Below, piece by piece: positions 17,079 through 23,076 of a stretch of 37,290 bases of DNA (positions are counted from its first letter, which is position 1; the number at the start of each line of letters is the position of its first letter). Source of the stretch: JALZAA01 sp035938395 (GTDB lineage Bacteria > Actinomycetota > Acidimicrobiia > IMCC26256 > JACDBD01); NCBI GenBank assembly GCA_035938395.1, contig DASZGY010000113.1, forward strand, positions 1 through 37,290. The letters are read 5' to 3'. Below the pieces are notes generated by a model. The model worked only from the letters and a program-made list of their open reading frames with translations. It did no database searches and was not told the origin of the DNA. A program made the position numbers and the translations under genes.

Positions 17079-17957
17079 GTGGAGACGGGTCACGTCAACG
17101 CCAACGGGATCGACTTCGCCTACCTCGAAGCGGGGCCGGCGGACGGACCGCTGGCGCTGTGCCTCCACGGGTTCCCCGACCACGCCCGGACTTACGAGGC
17201 GCTACTCGGCGAACTCGCCGGCGAGGGCTTCCACGCCGTGGCGCCGTGGATGCGCGGCTACCACCCGACCGGTCTCGCACCCGACGGCAACTACCAGGTC
17301 GCATCGCTGGCGCTCGACGCCATCGCACTGGCCGACGAGTTGGCGGGCGATGGACCGGCGGTGCTGGTCGGTCACGACTGGGGTGCGATGGCGGCCTACA
17401 CCGCCGTCGCGCACGCACCGCAGCGGTTCGGTCGCCTCGCCGACATGGCGGTGCCGCACGCCGGCGCGCTGGGTCAGCACATCTTCGACCCCGCGCAGCT
17501 GAAGCGCTCGTGGTACCAGTTCTTCTTCCAGCTCCCCGTCGCCGACGCGGTCGTGACGATGAACGACTTCGCCATCATCGACAGGCTGTGGCACGACTGG
17601 TCACCCGGCTACGAGCCCGACCCCGACTTCATGGCCGACCTCAAGAAGTCGCTCGCGGCACCGGGGTCGTTGCCGGCGGCGCTCGACTACTACCGGTTCG
17701 TGTACGGCTCCAAGGACCCGGATCCCGCACTCGCCGACGTGCAGTCGGCATACCTGCAGCCGACGCCGGTCCCGACCCTGTACCTCCACGGGAGCGACGA
17801 CGGCGTCATGGGCGCCGAGATCGTCGTCGAGGACGAGCTGCGGCCGCACTTCCCGGCCGGCCTCGAGCTGGTGATGGTGCCCGGCACCGGCCACTTCCTC
17901 CATCTCGAGGAGCCCGACGTCGTCAACCACCGGATCGTGACGTTCCTGGCCTCTTGA
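17079..17957 (+). CDS. Alpha/beta hydrolase, epoxide hydrolase-like
   Basis: A 292-aa soluble alpha/beta-hydrolase. The oxyanion motif LHGFPD (29-34), nucleophile elbow VGHDWGA with Asp 100, acid in LHGSDDG (240-241) and base H272 in GTGHFLHLEEP make it an Asp-nucleophile enzyme, so epoxide hydrolase or haloalkane dehalogenase. Cap-domain tyrosines (Y146 in SWYQFFFQLP, Y204/Y205) favour epoxide hydrolysis. Start GTG 17079 has AAGGAG at 17067-17072. TAGGCT at 17045-17050 is a reasonable -10. The last 268 bases are overlapped by the convergent peptidase frame. The physiological epoxide is unknown. Confidence 0.9.
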   Translation: METGHVNANGIDFAYLEAGPADGPLALCLHGFPDHARTYEALLGELAGEGFHAVAPWMRGYHPTGLAPDGNYQVASLALDAIALADELAGDGPAVLVGHDWGAMAAYTAVAHAPQRFGRLADMAVPHAGALGQHIFDPAQLKRSWYQFFFQLPVADAVVTMNDFAIIDRLWHDWSPGYEPDPDFMADLKKSLAAPGSLPAALDYYRFVYGSKDPDPALADVQSAYLQPTPVPTLYLHGSDDGVMGAEIVVEDELRPHFPAGLELVMVPGTGHFLHLEEPDVVNHRIVTFLAS

Positions 17958-19483
17958 CGCGCGGCGGCACCGCAGCCGGGCGCGCCGATGTAGCGGTCCC
18001 ACAGCGCCTGGACCGCGTCTGCCTGTCCGGGCAGCGCGGCGGCGATCTCGTCCCGCAGCTCCGCGGGCGTGATGACTCCGAAGGCGTGACGGGCGACGAC
18101 CTCCCGCAGCGCGGCCACCGTCGCGTCGCGACCGGCGACGCCCGCCAGCGCGAAGTAGAAGCCGGGCGCCTGGTCGTAGATCAACGCCCCGTACTCGTTC
18201 GACGACTCGAACGCCGTCGTCGGCCGGTCGGCGCAGTTGTTCGCCGTCGCGCCACCCGGGAGGCCGAGGCCGCCGAGCCCGCCGCAGTCGCCGCTGACGT
18301 CGTTGTGCTGGGCGGCGACGAGGCACATCGAGTACTGCGCCAGCGGCTCGTCGACGACCGGGGCGCGGATCGAGTCGTTGCCGACGAGCGCATGCCACCA
18401 CTGGTGAGCGAGCTCGTGGTCGACCGTGAGGCTCCCGGCACCACCCGCGCCGTTCTCGAGGCCCGCGATCCAAACCGCGCCGGGCCACTCCATGCCGCCG
18501 GCGTCGGGGCCGAGCGACACCGCGACGATGTCGAGCTCCGACCACGGGTAGGGCCCGTAGAGACCCGCCAGCGTCTGGAGGTCGGCGGCGCCGTTGCGGG
18601 CAACGGTGTCGACGTCGACGTTCGCGGGTCCGGTGGCGCGCACGGTCACGTCTCCGGACTGGGCGGACGCGCTCTGGAGTCCGCGCCCGATCGCGAGCGA
18701 GAGGTCGCGCAGCCCGACTCCCGATTCGGTCACGGTCGTGTGCCCCGCTGACTCCTGGTGACCGACGGTGACACCGCCGCTCACGACGTCGTACCCGGTG
18801 GGCACGCGGACGCGGGCGATGATGGCGCCGGCGGCGAAGTTGCCGATGTCGCCGAAGCCCGACAGCGCGGGATCAGCGTCGGCCCCGGGAGGCAGCCAGA
18901 GGGGGAACCAGTGGCCGAACTGGCTGACGTCCGGGTGCCGGGAGAGGAGCGCGATCGTCGCCTGGGTGAGCGGGCGGCCGTGCGTCGTTCCCGCACGCGG
19001 TACCCGGTACGAGAACCGCATGCCGACGACGACCTTCCCCGACGCCTTCGGTGACACCGGCACCGTCACGAGCGCGCGGTCACGTTTGGCCCGCGCCGTC
19101 CCGCCGCCGACGGTGACGTCCTTCAGCTCGAGGCCCGTGTGCAGCGCGGGAAGCCCCGCGAGCATCCGGAACTGCGCGTCACCGTGCTCGGGGCGCGGTA
19201 CCTCGACACGCATGCGGCCGTCGACCTTGCCCGCCTCGGGATCGATCGTCGCGCTCAGCGCGTACCGGGGTGCGTCGGCGAGCGAAGCGGTTTGCAGGAA
19301 CGCGCGACCGCCCGGAGACAGCGACGGTGACGCGGGGTCGAGCGTCGGGATCGCCGGGAGCGCCGGCAGGTCCGCCGATGTGTTCGCAGGGAGCGCGCCG
19401 GCCGTGGGAACCGTAGTGACCGCGAGGAAGACGGCCGCCGCGAGCACAACGCGCGCACCGCGCCGGCGGCACTCCCCACCCAT
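17690..19483 (-). CDS. Secreted M1-family (gluzincin) metallopeptidase-like protein
   Basis: A 597-aa exported protein: basic N-terminus, hydrophobic signal segment (about 10-30) and an Ala-rich cleavage region. The zinc motif is HELAH at 356-360, followed after exactly 18 residues by E379 (VVDEPLAQY), the M1 HEXXH-X18-E pattern; GGMEW at 329-333 occupies the place of the aminopeptidase GAMEN motif. The N-terminal half is beta-rich, as in M1 proteins. Homology-like sequence seems to end near residue 508 (WDRYIGAPGC). The last 90 or so residues are antisense to the epoxide-hydrolase gene and look non-functional, so the annotated end may reflect a lost stop or an indel. ATG 19483 is the start. 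Function: probably extracytoplasmic peptide cleavage. Confidence 0.82.
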   Translation of the reverse strand: MGGECRRRGARVVLAAAVFLAVTTVPTAGALPANTSADLPALPAIPTLDPASPSLSPGGRAFLQTASLADAPRYALSATIDPEAGKVDGRMRVEVPRPEHGDAQFRMLAGLPALHTGLELKDVTVGGGTARAKRDRALVTVPVSPKASGKVVVGMRFSYRVPRAGTTHGRPLTQATIALLSRHPDVSQFGHWFPLWLPPGADADPALSGFGDIGNFAAGAIIARVRVPTGYDVVSGGVTVGHQESAGHTTVTESGVGLRDLSLAIGRGLQSASAQSGDVTVRATGPANVDVDTVARNGAADLQTLAGLYGPYPWSELDIVAVSLGPDAGGMEWPGAVWIAGLENGAGGAGSLTVDHELAHQWWHALVGNDSIRAPVVDEPLAQYSMCLVAAQHNDVSGDCGGLGGLGLPGGATANNCADRPTTAFESSNEYGALIYDQAPGFYFALAGVAGRDATVAALREVVARHAFGVITPAELRDEIAAALPGQADAVQALWDRYIGAPGCGAAARQEARNVTIRWLTTSGSSRWRKWPVPGTITSSRPAGKCGRSSSSTTISAPMTPSSLPWRYRVGTGVGCRYADCTSASAGSGSLEPYTNR

Positions 19484-19519
19484 CGGTCGAGTCTCGCAGA
19501 CGTGCGCCTTGCGAGAGGG

Positions 19520-20041
19520 TCAGGAAGTTTGCGCCTCGGGTCCCGCGGCGCGTGCTTCGTCGACGTGGGCGAGCGCGTCGCGCAGCTGCTTGATCCAGTC
19601 GCCTTCGTGCTCACGCACGAGTTGCACGCACCACGCCAGCGCCTCGCTGCGGCTGCGGGCGACGTTGGCCTCCACGAGCGTGTCGAGCACGGCCCGCTCC
19701 TTCATCCGCAGCCGGGTCATGACCGGGATGCTGAGCGTCGTGAACACGACCCGCTCGTCACCGCACTGGGCGCCCCACGCCACCTTGCGGCCGAACTTGT
19801 CCTCGGCGGCGTCGGCGATGCGGATGCGCTGCTGGCGGGTCTCCTCGCGGAAGGACTCGATCCGGGCGAGCCGGGCGGCCGACCGGGTTTCGGCGTCCTC
19901 CCCGGCGCCCTCCGGGTCAGGAAGAGAGCCAAGGACGAGGATCTCGTCGCGGTCGTAGGTGATCTCGGGGGGTCCGCTGAACCAGCCGTCGGGCAGCCGG
20001 CCCACGAACCAGCCCTGCGTTGTACTGCTCACTGGTTTCAT
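19520..20041 (-). CDS. Conserved actinobacterial hypothetical protein
   Basis: A 173-aa soluble protein beginning with MKPVSSTTQGWFVGRLPDGWF. The first 45 residues look like a small beta domain (GWFVGRLPDGWFSGPPEITY, EILVLGSLPDP). A long charged helical region follows (RLARIESFREETRQQRIRIADAAEDKFGRKV), then TLSIPVMTRLRMKERAVLDTLVEANVARSRSEALAWCVQLV, whose helix-turn-helix spacing resembles a ribbon-helix-helix or dimerisation module. That is inference; I know of no assigned function. ATG 20041 has no Shine-Dalgarno sequence, but TAATCT lies seven bases upstream and its TAA is the stop codon of the HIT gene. It follows the HIT and MaoC genes in the same direction. Confidence 0.8.
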   Translation of the reverse strand: MKPVSSTTQGWFVGRLPDGWFSGPPEITYDRDEILVLGSLPDPEGAGEDAETRSAARLARIESFREETRQQRIRIADAAEDKFGRKVAWGAQCGDERVVFTTLSIPVMTRLRMKERAVLDTLVEANVARSRSEALAWCVQLVREHEGDWIKQLRDALAHVDEARAAGPEAQTS

Positions 20042-20048
20042 GATTACA

Positions 20049-20054
20049 AGATTA
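20049..20054 (-). promoter_or_regulatory. -10-like TAATCT overlapping HIT stop
   Basis: Minus-strand TAATCT with seven bases to ATG 20041. Its first three bases are the HIT stop codon, and a TGTAATC/TTGTAATC direct repeat surrounds it. It would give the conserved unknown its own leaderless transcript inside the operon. Confidence 0.42.
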
Positions 20055-20468
20055 CACCAACCGCTCGGTGATGCGAGCCGCGACCGCCGCCATCTCGCCA
20101 TCGCTCGCATATCTCGTCCGAGGCCAGAAGAACCCCCGGAGCCCGTCCTTCTGCCGCCGGGGCACGACGTGCACGTGCAGGTGGGGGACGCTCTGGCTGA
20201 CGACATTGTTCTCGGCCACGAAACTCCCCTGGGCCTCCATCGCCGTCCGGACGGCGGCTTCCACCCGCTGGACCTGGCGGAAGAACGGCCCCACCCGGTC
20301 CTCGGGGAGGTCGGCCAGCGTCTCGACGTGGTCCCGGGGCAGCACCAGCGTGTGGCCGGGGAAGAGCGGCCGGTGATCGAGGAACGCCACCACGCCGTCG
20401 GTGTCGAGCACGAAGTGGGCGGGGATCTCCCCCGCGATGATCTGGCAGAACTTGCAGCCGGCGGTCAC
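20052..20468 (-). CDS. HIT domain protein (histidine triad nucleotide hydrolase/transferase)
   Basis: A 138-aa HIT protein. The N-terminal zinc-type CKFCQI (5-10) and C-terminal triad HLHVHVVPR (H96, H98, H100) are intact, with GDEIPAHFV-like and PGHTLVLPRDH strands between, as in Hint/HinT-type nucleoside phosphoramidases or dinucleotide hydrolases. It starts at ATG 20468, overlapping the MaoC stop (ATGA), so it is translationally coupled to that gene. The metabolic link between the two is not obvious from sequence. Its TAA stop is also the first part of a candidate -10 for the next gene. Confidence 0.93.
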   Translation of the reverse strand: MTAGCKFCQIIAGEIPAHFVLDTDGVVAFLDHRPLFPGHTLVLPRDHVETLADLPEDRVGPFFRQVQRVEAAVRTAMEAQGSFVAENNVVSQSVPHLHVHVVPRRQKDGLRGFFWPRTRYASDGEMAAVAARITERLV

Positions 20469-20971
20469 TCCGCCGACGTGTAGGGACGCTTCCGGGGCTT
20501 CGCCGCCTCACGCTTGGGGACCATCACCTTGCGGCGGAAGTAGCAGACCTCTTCGCCGCGCTGGTTGAACCCGCGCGTCTCGACCGCGACCACGCCGCGG
20601 TCGGGCTTGCTGCCGGACTCCTTCTTCTCCAGGACCTTCGTCTCGGCGTAGATGGTGTCGCCGTGGAACGTCGGCATCTTGTGCTTGAGCTCCTCGACCT
20701 CGAGGTTGGCGATGGCGACGCCGCTCACGTCGGGCACACTCATCCCGAGCACCAGCGAGTACACGAGGTTGCCGACCACGACGTTCTTGCCGAACTGCGT
20801 CTGCGTCTCGGCGAACCACGCGTCCGTGTGCAGCGGGTGGTGGTTCATCGTGATCATGCAGAAGAGATGGTCGTCGTACTCGGTGATGGTCTTCCCGGGC
20901 CAGTGCTTGTACACGTCGCCGGGCTCGAAGTCCTCGAAGTACCGCCCGAAGGGCCGTTCGTGCACCGTCAT
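20465..20971 (-). CDS. mch: MaoC family hydratase, probable mesaconyl-CoA hydratase
   Basis: A 168-aa single-hotdog (R)-specific hydratase. The family signature region reads YKHWPGKTITEYDDHLFCMITMNHHPLHTD (about 21-50), with the Asp and His of the MaoC active site, then FGKNVVVGNLVYSLVLGMSVPDVSG and FHGDTIYAE. This exact style, with an early KHWPGKT and NHHPLH, is what I recall from the MaoC proteins encoded beside ethylmalonyl-CoA pathway genes in Streptomyces, where they serve as mesaconyl-CoA hydratase. The presence of mcd and mcl within 13 kb supports that role, but the assignment is inference; a generic enoyl-CoA hydratase is the alternative. ATG 20971 is preceded by TAAGCT and seven bases. 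The next gene overlaps its stop. Confidence 0.78.
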   Translation of the reverse strand: MTVHERPFGRYFEDFEPGDVYKHWPGKTITEYDDHLFCMITMNHHPLHTDAWFAETQTQFGKNVVVGNLVYSLVLGMSVPDVSGVAIANLEVEELKHKMPTFHGDTIYAETKVLEKKESGSKPDRGVVAVETRGFNQRGEEVCYFRRKVMVPKREAAKPRKRPYTSAE

Positions 20972-20978
20972 CCGATGG

Positions 20979-20984
20979 AGCTTA
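20979..20984 (-). promoter_or_regulatory. Leaderless -10 TAAGCT for mch
   Basis: Minus-strand TAAGCT with seven bases to ATG 20971, one base longer than the other cases. No Shine-Dalgarno site. Confidence 0.5.
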
Positions 20985-21017
20985 CGATCTCCCGCTCCGC
21001 CCCAAGAAGGAGTGCTC

Positions 21018-21335
21018 ATGTCGCAGGTCTCGTTGTTCGCCCGGTTCACGGCCAAGGAGGGAAAGGGCGACGAGATCGTCGCCGCGTTCCAGCCGATCAT
21101 CGACCAGGTCCGCAACGAGCCGGGCACGCTCCTGTACGTCATGAACCGGGCGAAGGACAACCCCGACATGTTCTGGTTCGCCGAGCTCTACGCCGACGAC
21201 GACGCGTTCGCCGCCCACGGCGCCAGCGAAGCCATGGCCAAGGCCATGCCGACCCTCGGCCCTCTCATCGCCGAGACCGAGCTCGTCGTCGGCGAGCCGG
21301 TTCTCGCCAAGGATCTGCCCGGGCTCGCGCTCTAG
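21018..21335 (+). CDS. Antibiotic biosynthesis monooxygenase (ABM) domain protein
   Basis: A 105-aa dimeric alpha+beta-barrel (ABM/YgiN-like) protein. It opens QVSLFARFTAKEGKGDEIVAAF, then the EPGTLLYVMN strand, FWFAELYADDDAFAAH and a closing ELVVGEPVL. Such proteins include small quinol or heme-degrading monooxygenases and many of unknown role; no catalytic assignment is possible. Start ATG 21018 has AAGAAGGAG at 21004-21012. It is divergent from the MaoC gene with about 46 bases between starts. Confidence 0.85.
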   Translation: MSQVSLFARFTAKEGKGDEIVAAFQPIIDQVRNEPGTLLYVMNRAKDNPDMFWFAELYADDDAFAAHGASEAMAKAMPTLGPLIAETELVVGEPVLAKDLPGLAL

Positions 21336-21407
21336 AGCGGCGCGAGGTCGCGATCGCCTTTCGTCCTCACGACCTTCCAACCTGCGTACGGCGGTCAACC
21401 CCCGACG

Positions 21408-21842
21408 TCAACCCGACGGGTACAGCACCATCTGGGTGCAGCGCTGGAGCGCGATCGTGCGGCCGGTGGTCTCGTTCGTCACGGTGACGTCCCACACGTG
21501 GGTGGTCCGCCCGATGTGCGCGGGGACGGCCTCGCCCGCCACGACCTGACCCGGCCGCGCGCTGCCGAGGAAGTTCGTCTTGAGCTCCACGGTCGTGAAC
21601 GTCGCGCCTTCGGGGAGGTTGGCGCCGGTCCCCGCCGCGCACAGCGCATCCGCCAGCCCGACGATCACCGGCGCCCAGAGGTAGCCCGTGCCCGCGATCA
21701 GCTGGTCCGTCGTCTCGAGCCGCCCCCGAACTCTGGTGTGCTCCACCTCGAGCATCTCGAGCCCGATCATCGACGGAAAACGCCCCCACGGCGCCTCCTC
21801 GTTGAAGCGGCGCACGCCCTCGGCGCCCGTGTACTCCCCCAC
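21408..21842 (-). CDS. Hotdog-fold thioesterase, PaaI family
   Basis: A 144-aa hotdog-fold acyl-CoA thioesterase. The N-terminus GVRRFNEEAPWG is followed by a substrate-region helix VIVGLADALCAAGTGANLPEG and the strands TTVELKTNFLGSARPG and HIGRTTHVWDVTVTNETTGRTIALQRCTQMVL, all PaaI-like. The GTG start at 21842 lies five bases after the acyl-CoA dehydrogenase stop in the same direction, so the pair is an operon. It probably releases CoA from products of the dehydrogenase step or clears dead-end acyl-CoAs; substrate unknown. Its 3' end faces the ABM gene across 72 bases with nothing recognisable. Confidence 0.88.
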   Translation of the reverse strand: MGEYTGAEGVRRFNEEAPWGRFPSMIGLEMLEVEHTRVRGRLETTDQLIAGTGYLWAPVIVGLADALCAAGTGANLPEGATFTTVELKTNFLGSARPGQVVAGEAVPAHIGRTTHVWDVTVTNETTGRTIALQRCTQMVLYPSG

Positions 21843-21847
21843 CGCGT

Positions 21848-23014
21848 TCAGACCCGGTATCGATCGAGCAGCCCGCGGGCGATCACGAGGCGCTGGATCT
21901 CGTTCGTGCCCTCGCCGATGATCATGAGCGGAGCGTCGCGGTAATACCGTTCGACCGGCAGCTCGGTCGTGTAACCGACCCCGCCGTGGATGCGCATCGA
22001 CTCGGTCGCGATCTCGAACGCCGCTTCACTGGCGAACAGCTTCGCCATCCCGGCTTCGACGTCGGTGCGCTCCCCCGCCTCCTTGCGGGCGGCGGCATCC
22101 TCCGTCATGAGGCGCGCGGCGTGCAGTTGCGTCCCCATGTCGGCGAGCTTCATCTGGATGGCCTGGTGCTGCGCGATCGGCTTGCCGAAGGTCTCGCGCT
22201 GCTGCGCGTAGGCGACCGCGGCCTCGAAGGCGGCCCGGGCGACACCCACCGCCCGCGCCGCGATGTTGATGCGTCCCACCTCCAGTGCCGACAGGATGAA
22301 GTGCTGGCCGCGACCCAGGCCCTCGTCGCCGCCGAGGACGGTGTCGGCGTCGACGCGGTGGTCGTCGTAGGTCATCTCGACGGTCTCGATGCCCTTGTAG
22401 CCGAGCTTCCCGATGTTGCGGCTCACGCTGATGCCGCCGAAGCGTTCGGCGCCCGGCTCCTTCTCGACCATGAAGCACGTGATGCCCTCGTCGGTGCGGG
22501 CCGCCAGCGCGACCAGCCCGGCGCGCTGCCCGTTCGTCACCCACATCTTCGTGCCCGTGATGCGGTACTCGTCGCCGTCGCGCACGGCCCGGCACGTGAT
22601 CGCGCTGGTGTCGCTGCCGGCGTCGGGCTCCGAGAGCGACAACGCGCCCCGGATCTCGCCGCTCGCGAGCCGCGGGAGCCAGCGCTTGCGCTGCTCGTCG
22701 GTGCCGCTCGCCTTCAACAGGTTCGCGGCCATGACGTGCGTGTTGAGCACACCCGACAGCGACATCCACCCCGCCGCGAGCTCCTCGATCACACCGCAGT
22801 ACGTCGGGAGGTCGAGGCCGAGCCCGCCGTGCTCCTCGGGAATCGTCACGCCGAACAGCCCGAGGTCGCGCATCCCGTCGACGATCGCGGCCGGATACTC
22901 GTCGGCGTGCTCGAGGTCGGACGCGACCGGCAGGACCTCTCGCTCGACGAAGCGTCGGACCGTGCCGACGAGCTCGGCGCGTTCCTCCGGATCGGTGTCC
23001 ACGAGATCCCCCAT
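21848..23014 (-). CDS. Acyl-CoA dehydrogenase
   Basis: A 388-aa FAD-dependent acyl-CoA dehydrogenase of normal length. N-terminal helical domain: RAELVGTVRRFVEREVLP. Middle domain: LSLSEPDAGSDTSAITCRA and ITGTKMWVTNGQRAG. C-terminal domain: RQxxFG-like QQRETFGKPIAQHQAIQMKLADM, IHGGVGYTTELPVERYYRDA and IIGEGTNEIQRLVIARGLL, where the Glu of GEGTNEIQ matches the catalytic-base position of short-chain enzymes. ATG 23014 is the sensible start. A TTG at 23056 would add 14 residues that are translated repeat sequence. There is no Shine-Dalgarno site; copy A of the dispersed repeat ends one base before the ATG. The substrate is a short or medium acyl-CoA by inference. Confidence 0.93.
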   Translation of the reverse strand: MGDLVDTDPEERAELVGTVRRFVEREVLPVASDLEHADEYPAAIVDGMRDLGLFGVTIPEEHGGLGLDLPTYCGVIEELAAGWMSLSGVLNTHVMAANLLKASGTDEQRKRWLPRLASGEIRGALSLSEPDAGSDTSAITCRAVRDGDEYRITGTKMWVTNGQRAGLVALAARTDEGITCFMVEKEPGAERFGGISVSRNIGKLGYKGIETVEMTYDDHRVDADTVLGGDEGLGRGQHFILSALEVGRINIAARAVGVARAAFEAAVAYAQQRETFGKPIAQHQAIQMKLADMGTQLHAARLMTEDAAARKEAGERTDVEAGMAKLFASEAAFEIATESMRIHGGVGYTTELPVERYYRDAPLMIIGEGTNEIQRLVIARGLLDRYRV

Positions 23015-23015
23015 T

Positions 23016-23065
23016 GTCGCCGTCGCAAGCTCCGGCTTTGCAGGAGCGGTCGGCAAAGCCGCCGC
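23016..23065 (-). repeat. Dispersed palindromic repeat, copy A
   Basis: A 50-bp element on the minus strand. It starts GCGGCGGCTTTGCCGACCG, continues CTCCTGCAAAG and ends CCGGAGCTTGCGACGGCGAC. It is identical to copy B except for the four or five bases at element positions 20-24. It contains CGGCTTTGC and GCAAAGCCG as a 9-bp inverted repeat with an 11-base loop. It lies between the LuxR-type gene and the acyl-CoA dehydrogenase, ending one base before the latter's ATG. Confidence 0.85.
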
Positions 23066-23076
23066 TTCCGCGGAGC

